Translations under genes and position numbers: made by a program
Notes under the pieces: model-generated
What the model was told of the DNA's origin: nothing
Databases searched by the model: none
Seen by the model: the letters and a program-made list of their open reading frames with translations, nothing else
Shown: positions 51,388-60,229 of the stretch, one piece after another
How positions within the stretch are numbered: position 1 is the first letter of the stretch
How the letters are laid out: the number at the start of each line of letters is the position of its first letter
Source: Kineococcus terrestris
GTDB taxonomy: Bacteria; Actinomycetota; Actinomycetes; Actinomycetales; Kineococcaceae
Length of the DNA stretch: 64,000 nt
NCBI RefSeq assembly: GCF_041020765.1
Contig: NZ_JBEUEJ010000010.1
Reading direction: 5' to 3' (one strand)

Positions 51388-51477
51388 GCACCCGTCCGGG
51401 CGTGGGCGGGGCCCCGCCGCGGGCGGCGGCACGGCAGGATGGGCCGGTCCCGGTCGTCCGTGAGGAAGCAGGTAGTC

Positions 51478-52068
51478 GTGGAGGTGCACGAGAAGCTCGG
51501 CGAGCTCGCCGCGCTCGTGTCGGGGGCCCGGGCGGTCCCGCTGTCCTCGTCGGTGGTCGTCGACCGCGAGCAGGTGCTGCGGCTGGTCGCCGAGGTGCGC
51601 CGGCTGCTGCCGGCGGAGGTCCAGCAGGCCGGTGACGTGCTGGCGCAGCGCGACGAGGTGCTCGAGGCGGCCCGCGAGCAGGCCGACCACGTGCTGGCCG
51701 AGGCGCGCGCCCGCGCCGAGGAGCTCACCGACTCCCAGGCCGTCACCCGCGCGGCCCGCGAGCGCGCCGAGCACATCGTCACCACGGCCCGCGAGGAGGC
51801 CCACCGGCTGCGCGTGGACGCCGACGCCTGGTGCGACGGCAAGCTGGGCGACTTCGAGGAGGAGCTGGAGCGCCTGCAGCAGCAGGCCCGCCGCGGCCGC
51901 GAGCGGCTGAAGGTCCGCACCCCGGGCGAGGACCCCGCCGCCGGCGGCACCGGGGCGGCCGACGGCGCGGCGGCACCCGGTGCGGCACCCGGCGCGGCGC
52001 CCGCGGCCGCCGCGGAGGGGGGCGCCCCGGCGGCCCCGCGGCCCGGGGGCGCCAGCCCCGCCCGCTGA
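51478..52068 (+). CDS. SepIVA/DivIVA-like coiled-coil cell-division protein
   Basis: A 196-aa protein with an N-terminal KLGELAALVSGARAVPLSS segment, a long coiled coil (~45-150) and a disordered Ala/Pro tail. The N-terminus and the DGKLGDFEEELERL segment resemble mycobacterial SepIVA (Rv2927c), which lies in the same yceD-rnc neighbourhood and is needed for septation. This copy is shorter in the coiled coil than I recall for the mycobacterial one. GTG 51478 is preferred (AGGAAGCAGG upstream); an ATG at 51439 is possible. Confidence 0.8.
   Translation: MEVHEKLGELAALVSGARAVPLSSSVVVDREQVLRLVAEVRRLLPAEVQQAGDVLAQRDEVLEAAREQADHVLAEARARAEELTDSQAVTRAARERAEHIVTTAREEAHRLRVDADAWCDGKLGDFEEELERLQQQARRGRERLKVRTPGEDPAAGGTGAADGAAAPGAAPGAAPAAAAEGGAPAAPRPGGASPAR
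51970..52005 (+). repeat. 12-bp repeat in the SepIVA-like tail
   Basis: Two near-identical GCGGCACCCGGT/C units and a third degenerate one encode the Ala-Ala-Pro-Gly tail. Confidence 0.75.
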
Positions 52069-52246
52069 GCCCCCGCGGTGCTCGCGGCGGCGACCGCGGG
52101 GGTGCTCGCGGCGGCGATTGGGTGAGCGGGCACCTGCTCGGCTACCCTTGACCCCGGCCTCGACGCCCGTGGTGCTCACCGCGCGCGGCGGGGCCGACTG
52201 GCGCGTCCCGCGCGCCACCCGCAGTCGTCGTCTGGAGGACGGTCCC

Positions 52247-52837
52247 GTGAGCAAGGTGCAGGAGGGTCGGCTCGACCCGTCCGCGCCGCTGGTGCTGTCC
52301 ACGCACGAGCTGGGGCGGCGTCCCGGGTCGATGCGCACGTACACCGCCACCGTGCCCGCGCCCGCCGACCTCGGCATCGCCGTCATCGGCGTGCCGGAGG
52401 GCAGCGACCTCCACCTCGACCTCCGCCTGGAGGCCGTGATGGAGGGGGTGCTGGTCTCGGGGACGGTGCGCGCGACGGCCGTGGGCGAGTGCGTGCGCTG
52501 CCTCACCGAGGTGACCGAGGAGGTCACCGTCGAGGTGCAGGAGCTGTTCGCCTACCCCGGCCGCACGCCCGCGGAGGTCGCCGACGAGGAGGACGAGGTC
52601 CGCGAGGTCGCCGCCGGCGAGCTCGTCGACATCGAGCCCGCCGTGCGCGACGCCGTCGTGCTGGAGCTGCCGTTCCAGCCGGAGTGCGGCGGCGTGTGCC
52701 AGCAGGACTGGGAGATCGGGGTCTCCGAGCAGGCCCCGTCCCCCGACCGACCGGCGGACCCGCGCTGGTCCGCCCTGGAGGGCCTGCTCGCGCAGCAGCC
52801 CGACGAGAACCCGTCCGGATCGAGAGAGAAGAGCTGA
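52247..52837 (+). CDS. yceD: YceD family (DUF177) 23S rRNA accumulation protein
   Basis: A 196-aa protein with the DUF177 core (LVLSTHELGRRPGS, GECVRCLTEVTEEVTVEVQELF, LPFQPECGGVCQQDW). The four cysteines form a likely zinc site. It is genetically coupled to rpmF in most bacteria and supports 23S rRNA accumulation. The GTG is preceded by TGGAGGAC. rpmF starts 2 bp after its stop. Confidence 0.92.
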   Translation: MSKVQEGRLDPSAPLVLSTHELGRRPGSMRTYTATVPAPADLGIAVIGVPEGSDLHLDLRLEAVMEGVLVSGTVRATAVGECVRCLTEVTEEVTVEVQELFAYPGRTPAEVADEEDEVREVAAGELVDIEPAVRDAVVLELPFQPECGGVCQQDWEIGVSEQAPSPDRPADPRWSALEGLLAQQPDENPSGSREKS

Positions 52838-52839
52838 CC

Positions 52840-53043
52840 GTGGCCGTCCCGAAGCGGAAGATGTCCCGCAGCAACACGCGGTCGCGCCGCGCGCAGTGGA
52901 AGGCGTCGGAGGAGACGCTGGTCCGCAGCACCCAGCGCGGCCAGGCCGTCTACGCGCGCCCGCACCAGGCCCGGGTCGTGACCGACTCGGCCGGCACCCC
53001 GCTGTACCTGGAGTACAAGGGCCGCAAGGTCAAGGACCTCTGA
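52840..53043 (+). CDS. rpmF: 50S ribosomal protein L32, cysteine-free form
   Basis: A 67-aa ribosomal protein that begins VAVPKRKMSRSNTRSRRAQW as in actinobacterial L32. The C-terminal half has no cysteine at all, so this is the zinc-independent C- form. The longer frame upstream is a yceD shadow. Co-transcribed with yceD and rnc. Confidence 0.94.
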   Translation: MAVPKRKMSRSNTRSRRAQWKASEETLVRSTQRGQAVYARPHQARVVTDSAGTPLYLEYKGRKVKDL

Positions 53044-53059
53044 GCTGAGCTCGGAGGAG

Positions 53060-53815
53060 GTGGTCGGCTCCCGGCCGGCCGGCGTGCGCAACCACGTGGA
53101 CGCCGACCGGCTGGAGGCCGACCTCGGCGTGTCGATCGACCGCCAGCTGCTCGTGCAGGCCTTCACCCACCGCTCGTACGCGTACGAGCACGGGGGGCTG
53201 CCGACGAACGAGCGGCTGGAGTTCCTCGGCGACGCCGTGCTGGGCCTGGTCGTCACCGACGAGCTGTACCGCCGCTTCCCCGACGTGCCCGAGGGGCGCC
53301 TGGCGAAGCTGCGGGCGTCCGTGGTGAACATGCGCGCCCTGGCCGACGTGGCCCGCGGCCTGCGGCTGGGCGACTCGGTCCGGCTGGGCAAGGGCGAGGA
53401 GACCACCGGCGGCCGGGACAAGTCCTCCATCCTCGCCGACACGCTCGAGGCGGTCATCGGCGCCGCGTACCTGTCGCTGGGCCTGGACACCGCGCGCGCG
53501 TTCGTGCTGCGGCTGGTGACCCCGCTCGTGGAGGCCTCCGAGCGGCTGGGCGCGGCCGGCACCGACTGGAAGACGGCCCTGCAGGAGCTCACGGCGTCCT
53601 CGGGCCTGGGCGCCCCCTCGTACGTGGTCACCGACTCCGGTCCGGACCACGCCAAGAGCTTCCGCGCCGAGGCCGTCGTCGCCGGCACCCCGCTGGGCGA
53701 GGGCGCCGGGCGCAGCAAGAAGGAGGCCGAGCAGCAGGCCGCCGCGGCCGCGGTGAGCAGCCTGCGCGAGGCCGGGACCGCGCGCTCCGTGCGCGACGAG
53801 CCCGCCGACCGCTGA
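53060..53815 (+). CDS. rnc: ribonuclease III
   Basis: A 251-aa double-strand-specific endoribonuclease that processes rRNA precursors. The nuclease signature NERLEFLGDAVLGLVV is near residue 53 and the second acidic site is ILADTLEAVIGAAYLS. A dsRNA-binding domain (~170-235) ends in the SKKEAEQQAAAAAV helix. The GTG at 53060 lies within 2 nt of GGAGGAGG, which is too close; GTG 53084 is a reasonable alternative start. Confidence 0.95.
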   Translation: MVGSRPAGVRNHVDADRLEADLGVSIDRQLLVQAFTHRSYAYEHGGLPTNERLEFLGDAVLGLVVTDELYRRFPDVPEGRLAKLRASVVNMRALADVARGLRLGDSVRLGKGEETTGGRDKSSILADTLEAVIGAAYLSLGLDTARAFVLRLVTPLVEASERLGAAGTDWKTALQELTASSGLGAPSYVVTDSGPDHAKSFRAEAVVAGTPLGEGAGRSKKEAEQQAAAAAVSSLREAGTARSVRDEPADR

Positions 53816-53833
53816 GGCGCCCGAGGACGCGCC

Positions 53834-54790
53834 GTGCCCGAGCTGCCCGAGGTCGAGGTCGTGCGCCGGGGCGTGGCCCGCTGGGTCGCCGGCCGCGAGG
53901 TCCGCTCCGCGGAGTTCCGGGGCGAGCGGGTGGTGCGCCGGCACACCGCCGGGCCCGCCGACGCCGCCGCCCGCCTGGAGGGCACCGTCCTCGCCGACGC
54001 CGCGCGGCGCGGCAAGTACCTGTGGCTGCCGCTGGCGGAGCCGGGCGGCGCCGGGCCGACGGGGGAGGCCCTCGTCGTGCACCTGGGCATGAGCGGTCAG
54101 CTGCTCGTGGAGGCCGAGGACGCCCCCGAGGAGAAGCACCTGCGCGCCCGCTGGCGCTTCACCGACGGCGGCCCCGAGCTGCGCTTCGTGGACCAGCGCA
54201 CCTTCGGTGGTGTCGCCGTCGTGCCGCTGGCCGAGGACCCGTCCGCCGTGGCGGGGGCGCCCGCGGGCCGCTGCGAGCACCCGGACGCCCCCTGGGCGGC
54301 GCTGGTGCCGCAGCCGGTGACGCACATCGCCCGCGACCCGCTGGACCCGGCCTTCGACGACGCCGACCTGGCCCGGCGGCTGCGCGCGCGCACCACCGAG
54401 GTCAAGCGCGCCCTGCTGGACCAGACGCTGCTGTCGGGCGTGGGCAACATCTACGCCGACGAGGCGCTGTGGCGGGCCCGGCTGCACGGCGCCCGGCCCA
54501 CCCGCACCCTGCGCCGCGCCCAGGTGGACCTGCTGCTGGCCGGGCTGCGCGAGGTGATGAGCGCCGCCCTGGCGGCGGGCGGCACGAGCTTCGACTCCCT
54601 GTACGTCAACGTCAACGGCGCCAGCGGCTACTTCGACCGCTCCCTGGCCGTGTACGGGCAGGCGGGCCGCCCCTGCCCGCGGTGCGGGTCGACGGTGCGC
54701 CGCGACACCTTCATGAACCGCTCGTCCTTCACCTGCCCGGGCTGCCAGCCGCGCCCGCGCGGCACCGGCGCGCGGGCCAGGACCGCGTGA
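53834..54790 (+). CDS. mutM: formamidopyrimidine-DNA glycosylase (Fpg)
   Basis: A 318-aa base-excision repair glycosylase/lyase that removes 8-oxoguanine. The catalytic N-terminal Pro-Glu is in MPELPEVEVV, Lys is in RRGKYLWLPL, and the H2TH segment is LLDQTLLSGVGNIYADEALW. The C-terminal zinc finger is CPRCGSTVRRDTFMNRSSFT with CPGC. Its TGA overlaps the acyP GTG. Confidence 0.96.
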   Translation: MPELPEVEVVRRGVARWVAGREVRSAEFRGERVVRRHTAGPADAAARLEGTVLADAARRGKYLWLPLAEPGGAGPTGEALVVHLGMSGQLLVEAEDAPEEKHLRARWRFTDGGPELRFVDQRTFGGVAVVPLAEDPSAVAGAPAGRCEHPDAPWAALVPQPVTHIARDPLDPAFDDADLARRLRARTTEVKRALLDQTLLSGVGNIYADEALWRARLHGARPTRTLRRAQVDLLLAGLREVMSAALAAGGTSFDSLYVNVNGASGYFDRSLAVYGQAGRPCPRCGSTVRRDTFMNRSSFTCPGCQPRPRGTGARARTA

Positions 54791-55083
54791 GCGGCGACGG
54801 CGCGGCCGAGCGCGTGACGGTCTTCGTCTCCGGGACCGTGCAGGGCGTGGGGTTCCGCTGGTGGGTGCGCTCGCAGGCGCTGGAGCTCGGCCTGGCCGGC
54901 AGCGCGGCCAACAAGGGCGACGGGCGGGTGGAGGTCGTCGCCGAGGGCCCGCCGTCCGCGCTGGCCGAGCTGCTGTCCCGGCTGCGCGAGGAGCCGTCGG
55001 CGCACCGGCGCCCGGGGCGCGTCACCGCGGTCGTGGAGCACCGCACCGCCGCCCGCGGGGTCCGCGGGTTCGAGACCCGCTGA
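54787..55083 (+). CDS. acyP: acylphosphatase
   Basis: A 98-aa enzyme that hydrolyses carboxyl-phosphate bonds. The catalytic Arg is in GTVQGVGFRWWVRSQA and the catalytic Asn in GSAANKGDGRVEVV. Length is normal. The GTG overlaps the mutM TGA, and the order mutM-acyP-smc is common in actinobacteria (interrupted here by an MFS gene). Confidence 0.95.
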   Translation: MSGDGAAERVTVFVSGTVQGVGFRWWVRSQALELGLAGSAANKGDGRVEVVAEGPPSALAELLSRLREEPSAHRRPGRVTAVVEHRTAARGVRGFETR

Positions 55084-55110
55084 CCCCGCGCGGCGCGCCG
55101 GGGACCCTCC

Positions 55111-56421
55111 TCAGGCGGGCGCGGGCAGCCGCCGCGACCACGGGCGGGCGACGGCGAACAGCGCGGTCGCCGAGACCGCGGCGGCGCCGAGCATGACCAC
55201 CGCCATCGGCACGGCGGAGGCCTCCCCGGCCAGCCCCACCAGCGGGGACACCAGCGCCGCGAACCCGAACTGCAGGGCGCCCTGCACGGCCGAGCCGGTG
55301 CCGGCCGCGAAGCGGACCTGCTCGATGGCCAGCGCGGTGGCGTTGCCGAACGTCAGGCCCGCCGCGTACATCGTCAGCCACAGCAGCGGCAGCACGAGGG
55401 CGGTCGGGGAGCCGAGCACCAGGACGGCCGCGCCCATCGCGAGCGCGCACGTGATCTGCAGCGACACCCCCGCGGTCAGGACGGTGCGCGGGTCCAGCCG
55501 GCGCAGCAGCAGCGCCGAGCTGGAGCTGCCGGCGACGATGCCGAGGGCGTTGGCGGCGAAGGCGACGGAGAACCAGCCGGTGCTCAGGCCCAGGACGTTG
55601 GTGAACACGAACGGCGCGGCCGAGACGTAGGCGAAGATCCCCGCGAACGCGGAGGTGACGGTGAGCACGTAGCCCACGTAGCGCCGCCGCCCCAGGACCC
55701 GCCGGGCCGTCGTCGCCACCTGCGCGGCGCCGCCGCTGTGCCGGCGCTCGGCGGGCAGCGTCTCGGGCAGCAGGAGCAGCACCGCCAGCGTCATGACGAG
55801 GGACGCGGCCGCGATGACGCCGAAGATGCCGCGCCAGCCCACCGGCCCGGCCAGCAGGCCGCCGAGGATCGGGGCCACGACGGGGGCGACGCCCTGGATG
55901 ACGGCCAGCGTGGAGAAGGCGCGGGCCGCGGCCCGGCCGGAGGAGACGTCGGCGACGACGGCGCGGCCGATGACCAGCCCGGCCGCGCCCGAGAAGCCCT
56001 GCACGAAGCGGGCCACGACCATCACCGCGATCGAGGGGGTCAGGACGCACACGACCCCCGCGGCGAAGCACGTCGCGGCGCCCACCAGGAGCAGGCGGCG
56101 CCGGCCGAGGCGGTCGGACAGGGGCCCGAGCACGAGCTGCCCCAGCGCCATGCCGGCCATGAAGGTGGTCAGCGTCAGCTGCACCGCGGTCGCCGAGGTG
56201 GACAGGTCCCCGCTGATCGCCGGGAACGCCGGCAGGTACATGTCGATCGAGAGCGGGCCGATCGAGCACAGCAGCGCGACGACGAGCAGCACGCGCAGCG
56301 GCACGGACCGCTCGGCGGCCGGGCCGGGGGCGCTCGCGCCGGGGCCCGGCGGTGGGGCGAGGGGGACGGGGCGGGGGCGGGGCAGTCGCGCGCGCAGCGA
56401 CGCGACCGTGGGGGTCGACAC
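55111..56421 (-). CDS. Bcr/CflA-family MFS multidrug exporter
   Basis: A 436-aa twelve-helix transporter. The N-terminal ~45 residues are Pro-rich and cytoplasmic. The family features LCSIGPLSIDMYLPAFPAI in TM1 and LVLGPLSDRLGRRRLLLVG (motif A) after TM2 are clear. QGFSGAAGLVIGRAVVADV is also typical. GTG 56421 is preceded by GAGAGGA. It faces smc across a 217-bp gap. An open frame that continues antisense through smc is not coding. Confidence 0.92.
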   Translation of the reverse strand: MSTPTVASLRARLPRPRPVPLAPPPGPGASAPGPAAERSVPLRVLLVVALLCSIGPLSIDMYLPAFPAISGDLSTSATAVQLTLTTFMAGMALGQLVLGPLSDRLGRRRLLLVGAATCFAAGVVCVLTPSIAVMVVARFVQGFSGAAGLVIGRAVVADVSSGRAAARAFSTLAVIQGVAPVVAPILGGLLAGPVGWRGIFGVIAAASLVMTLAVLLLLPETLPAERRHSGGAAQVATTARRVLGRRRYVGYVLTVTSAFAGIFAYVSAAPFVFTNVLGLSTGWFSVAFAANALGIVAGSSSSALLLRRLDPRTVLTAGVSLQITCALAMGAAVLVLGSPTALVLPLLWLTMYAAGLTFGNATALAIEQVRFAAGTGSAVQGALQFGFAALVSPLVGLAGEASAVPMAVVMLGAAAVSATALFAVARPWSRRLPAPA

Positions 56422-56624
56422 GGGTGTCCTCTCGGCTCGGGGAGCGGTCGTCCTCGGTCCGCCCGTCTCCGGACGGTCGTCGGCCTCGGACGACGGTGTC
56501 CTGGAGCCACGACCGTCGTACCACGGGACGGGGGGTGATCGCCCGTCCGGCGCGCGCCGCGGACCGCCCCGCACCGTCCGTCCCGCGGCCCGCGCGGCGC
56601 GCCGGTGCGGGCGCCCGGCGTGGT

Positions 56625-56630
56625 TAGGCT
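56625..56630 (+). promoter_or_regulatory. -10 hexamer for leaderless smc
   Basis: TAGGCT ends 8 nt before the smc GTG at 56639. Confidence 0.55.
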
Positions 56631-56638
56631 CGACGACC

Positions 56639-59600
56639 GTGCACCTGAAGACCCTCACCCTCAAGGGGTTCAAGTCGTTCGCCTCGGCGACGACGCTGCG
56701 CCTGGAGCCGGGGATCACGTGCGTCGTCGGCCCCAACGGCTCCGGCAAGTCCAACGTGGTCGACGCCCTGGCGTGGGTGATGGGCGAGCACAGCGCCAAG
56801 ACGCTGCGCGGCGGCAAGATGGAGGACGTCATCTTCGCCGGCACGACCGGCGCGTCCGGCCGCGCGGCGCTGGGCCGCGCCGAGGTCAGCCTGACGATCG
56901 ACAACTCCGACGGGGCGCTGCCCATCGAGTACGCCGAGGTGACGGTCACCCGCACGATGTTCCGCACGGGCGGCTCCGAGTACGCCATCAACGGCGCCCC
57001 GTGCCGGCTGCTGGACGTGCAGGAGCTGCTCAGCGACTCCGGCATCGGCCGCGAGATGCACGTCATCGTCGGCCAGGGGCAGATCGACGCGGTGCTGCGC
57101 GCCTCCCCGGAGGAGCGCCGCGGGTTCGTCGAGGAGGCCGCCGGCGTCCTCAAGCACCGCCGCCGCAAGGAGAAGGCGCTGCGCAAGCTGGACGCGATGG
57201 AGGCCAACCTCACGCGGGTGGCCGACCTGGTCGTCGAGGTGCGCCGCCAGCTGAAGCCGCTGGGCCGGCAGGCCGAGGCGGCCCGGCGCGCGCAGGTGGT
57301 GCAGGCCGACCTGCGCGACGCCCGCTGCCGGCTGCTGGCCGACGACCTGGTCCAGGCCGCGAGCGCGCTGGCGCGCGACGAGGCCGACGAGGCCGCCCTG
57401 AAGGCCCGCCAGGCGCAGGTGGAGGCGGACCTGTCGCAGGCCGCCGAGCGCCTGGCCGCGGCCGAGGCCCGCGCCGCGGCCGCCGCGCCGGAGCTGGCCC
57501 GCGCGGTGGAGACGCACCACCGCCTGCAGGCGCTGGCCGAGCGCCTGGGCGGGGTGCGGGCGCTGGCCGCCGAGCGGCTGCGCCTGCTGGCGGCCGAGCC
57601 GGAGGAGGCCGCGGGGCGCCGCGACCCGCAGGAGCTGGCGCGCTCGGCGGAGCGGGTGCGGGCGGAGGAGGCCGAGCTGGCCGGGCGCGTGGCCGCCGGC
57701 CGCGCCGCGCTGGACGAGGTGCTGGCGCGGCGCGCGGACGCGGACGCCGCCGCGCTCGCGGAGGACCGGCGGGTCGCGGCGGCGCTGCGCGCGGCCGCGG
57801 ACCGCCGCGAGGGCCTGGCCCGGTTGCAGGGGCAGGTGGCGGCCCGGCGCTCGCGCGCGGAGGCCGGCGAGGCGGAGGCCGAGCGCCTGGCGCAGGCGCT
57901 GGCGGAGGCCGAGGAGCGCGGCGCCGGCGCCCGGGAGCGCTTCGCGGCGCTGGAGGCGCAGGTCGCGGGCGTGGAGGAGGGCGAGGAGGACCTCGACGCC
58001 GAGCACGAGCGCGCCTCGGCCGCGCTGGCGGAGGCCGAGGAGGCGCTGCGCGCGGCCCGCGAGGAGGAGCGCGAGGCCGAGCGCGAGCGCACCAGCTGGC
58101 GCGCCCGCCACGAGGCGCTGGAGCTGGGCCTGGCCCGCGGGGACGGGGCGGGCACGCTGCTGGCGGCCGGTGACCGGCTGTCGGGGGTGCTGGGCTCGGT
58201 GGCGGCGCTGCTGAGCGTGGAGCCGGGCTTCGAGCAGGCCGTGGCGGCGGCGCTGGGCGCGGCCGCCGACGCGGTGGCGGTCGCCTCGCCGGCCGAGGCG
58301 GTGGCGGCGCTGGAGCACCTGAAGGACGGCGACGCCGGGCGGGCGCACCTGGTGGTCGCCGGAGCCCCCGCCGGCGGGCACGAGCCCGCGGCGGCCCGCG
58401 GGGACCTGCCCCCCGGCGCCCGCCCCGCCCTGGACCTCGTCACCGCGCCGGCCGAGCTGGGCGCGCCGCTGGCCCGGCTGCTGGGCGACGCCGTCGTGTG
58501 CGAGGACCTGGCCGCGGCGCGCGGGGTCCTGGTCGCGCGCCCGGACCTCGTGGCCGTCACCCGCGCCGGCGACCTGCTGGCGGCGCACCGGGCCGCGGGC
58601 GGGTCGGCGTCCGCGCCGAGCCTGCTGCAGGTGCAGGCGGCCGTCGACGAGGCCGCCGACGCCCTGCGCGCGGCCGAGCGGCGCGGGGAGCGGGCCGCGG
58701 GGGCCGTCGCCGCGGCCGAGCGGGCCCGCGCCGCCGGTGAGGAGCGCGTGCGCGCGGCGCTGGAGCACCTGCACGAGTCCGACGCGCGGATGAACGCCGT
58801 GGCCGAGCAGCTGGCCGAGCTGGGCGCGGCGGTGCGCTCCGCCGCCGCGGAGGCCGAGCGGGCCCGCACCGCCCGCGCGGCGGTGCTGGAGCGGCTGGCG
58901 GCCGACCGCGCGGAGCTGGAGCAGCTCAGCGAGCGCGCGGAGCTGGCCGCGGCCGCCCCCGACGAGGACGGCGACGTCGGCACGGACGAGCGCGACCGCC
59001 TGGCCGAGGCGGCCCGCGCGCTGGGCCGGGAGGAGACCGAGGCGCGGCTGGCGCTGCGCACGACGGAGGAGCGGGCGCGGGCGCTGTCCGGGCGCGCCGA
59101 CGCCCTGGAGCGCCAGGCCGCCGAGGAGCGCGCGGCGCTGGAGCGGGCGGCGGCCCGCCGGGTGCGCCGGGCCCGGCAGGCGGAGGTCGCCACCCGGGTG
59201 CGCGAGGGGGCCGAGCGGGCGCTGGCGGTCCACGCCGCCTCGGCGGCCGAGGCCGCCGCCCTGCGCGCGGCCGCGGAGGAGGCGCGCGCCCGCTTCGCAC
59301 AGGAGGTCAGCGGTGCGCGCGGCGCCGTGGAGGGGCTGCAGGCCGAGCAGCAGCGCCTGGGCGACTCCCGGCACGCCGACGAGGTGGCCCGCGCGCAGCA
59401 GCGCTGGACCGTCGACCAGCTGCGCCGGCGCGCGCTGGAGGAGCTGGGCACCGACCCCGACGTCCTCGTCGAGGAGTTCGGCCCCGACCGGCCGGTGCCG
59501 CCCTCGCCGCCGGCGCCGGGCGACCCGGTCCCGCCGGAGGGCGCCGAACCGGCGGAGCGCCCGTACGTGCGCGCCGAGCAGGAGCGGCGCCGCCGGGCGG

Positions 59601-60229
59601 CCGAGCGGGCGCTGGCCCAGCTGGGCACGGTGAACCCGCTGGCGCTGGAGGAGTTCGCGGCGATGGAGGAGCGCCACTCCTTCCTCGTGCAGCAGTCCGA
59701 CGACCTCAAGCGCTCGCGCGAGGACCTGCTGGCCATCGTCCGCGAGGTCGACGAGCGGGTGCAGCGGGTGTTCGCGGAGGCGTTCGCGGACGTCGCGGCG
59801 CAGTTCGAGGTGGTCTTCGGGCGGCTGTTCCCCGGCGGGGAGGGCCGCCTGGTGCTCACCGACCCCTCCGACATGCTCACCACGGGCATCGAGGTGGAGG
59901 CGCGCCCGGCGGGCAAGAAGGTCAAGCGGCTGTCGCTGCTGTCCGGCGGGGAGCGCTCGCTGACGGCCGTGGCGATGCTGGTGTCGATCTTCCGCGCGCG
60001 CCCCAGCCCGTTCTACGTGCTGGACGAGGTGGAGGCCGCGCTGGACGACGCGAACCTGGGCCGGCTCATCACGCTGTTCGAGGAGCTGCGCGGGTCCAGC
60101 CAGCTCATCGTCATCACGCACCAGAAGCGCACGATGCAGGTCGCCGACGCGCTGTACGGGGTGACGATGCGCGGGGACGGCGTGTCCACGGTGGTCAGCC
60201 AGCGCCTGCGGGAGCCGTCACCCGCGTGA
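56639..60229 (+). CDS. smc: chromosome segregation ATPase SMC
   Basis: A 1196-aa chromosome condensation protein. Walker A is GPNGSGKSN at residues 31-39. Two long Ala/Glu/Arg coiled coils flank a hinge (roughly 500-640, LSGVLGSVAALLSVEPGFEQ onward). The C-terminal head carries the signature LSLLSGGERSLTAVAML and Walker B FYVLDEVEAALDDANL. Length is normal. The GTG at 56639 gives the canonical HLKTLTLKGFKSFA start. It works with ScpA/ScpB, not encoded here. Confidence 0.97.
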   Translation: MHLKTLTLKGFKSFASATTLRLEPGITCVVGPNGSGKSNVVDALAWVMGEHSAKTLRGGKMEDVIFAGTTGASGRAALGRAEVSLTIDNSDGALPIEYAEVTVTRTMFRTGGSEYAINGAPCRLLDVQELLSDSGIGREMHVIVGQGQIDAVLRASPEERRGFVEEAAGVLKHRRRKEKALRKLDAMEANLTRVADLVVEVRRQLKPLGRQAEAARRAQVVQADLRDARCRLLADDLVQAASALARDEADEAALKARQAQVEADLSQAAERLAAAEARAAAAAPELARAVETHHRLQALAERLGGVRALAAERLRLLAAEPEEAAGRRDPQELARSAERVRAEEAELAGRVAAGRAALDEVLARRADADAAALAEDRRVAAALRAAADRREGLARLQGQVAARRSRAEAGEAEAERLAQALAEAEERGAGARERFAALEAQVAGVEEGEEDLDAEHERASAALAEAEEALRAAREEEREAERERTSWRARHEALELGLARGDGAGTLLAAGDRLSGVLGSVAALLSVEPGFEQAVAAALGAAADAVAVASPAEAVAALEHLKDGDAGRAHLVVAGAPAGGHEPAAARGDLPPGARPALDLVTAPAELGAPLARLLGDAVVCEDLAAARGVLVARPDLVAVTRAGDLLAAHRAAGGSASAPSLLQVQAAVDEAADALRAAERRGERAAGAVAAAERARAAGEERVRAALEHLHESDARMNAVAEQLAELGAAVRSAAAEAERARTARAAVLERLAADRAELEQLSERAELAAAAPDEDGDVGTDERDRLAEAARALGREETEARLALRTTEERARALSGRADALERQAAEERAALERAAARRVRRARQAEVATRVREGAERALAVHAASAAEAAALRAAAEEARARFAQEVSGARGAVEGLQAEQQRLGDSRHADEVARAQQRWTVDQLRRRALEELGTDPDVLVEEFGPDRPVPPSPPAPGDPVPPEGAEPAERPYVRAEQERRRRAAERALAQLGTVNPLALEEFAAMEERHSFLVQQSDDLKRSREDLLAIVREVDERVQRVFAEAFADVAAQFEVVFGRLFPGGEGRLVLTDPSDMLTTGIEVEARPAGKKVKRLSLLSGGERSLTAVAMLVSIFRARPSPFYVLDEVEAALDDANLGRLITLFEELRGSSQLIVITHQKRTMQVADALYGVTMRGDGVSTVVSQRLREPSPA

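Noticed and set aside
55084..55110. Possible terminator between acyP and the MFS exporter gene
   Set aside because: Only about 5 bp pair reliably in the 27-bp gap, so a terminator call is not supported.
56640..59925. Antisense open frame running the length of smc, continuous with the MFS exporter frame (1604 codons in all)
   Set aside because: Its composition is Ser/Ala/Arg low-complexity, typical of the mirror frame of a GC-rich coiled-coil gene. Only the last 436 codons (the MFS gene, with its own ribosome site) are real.
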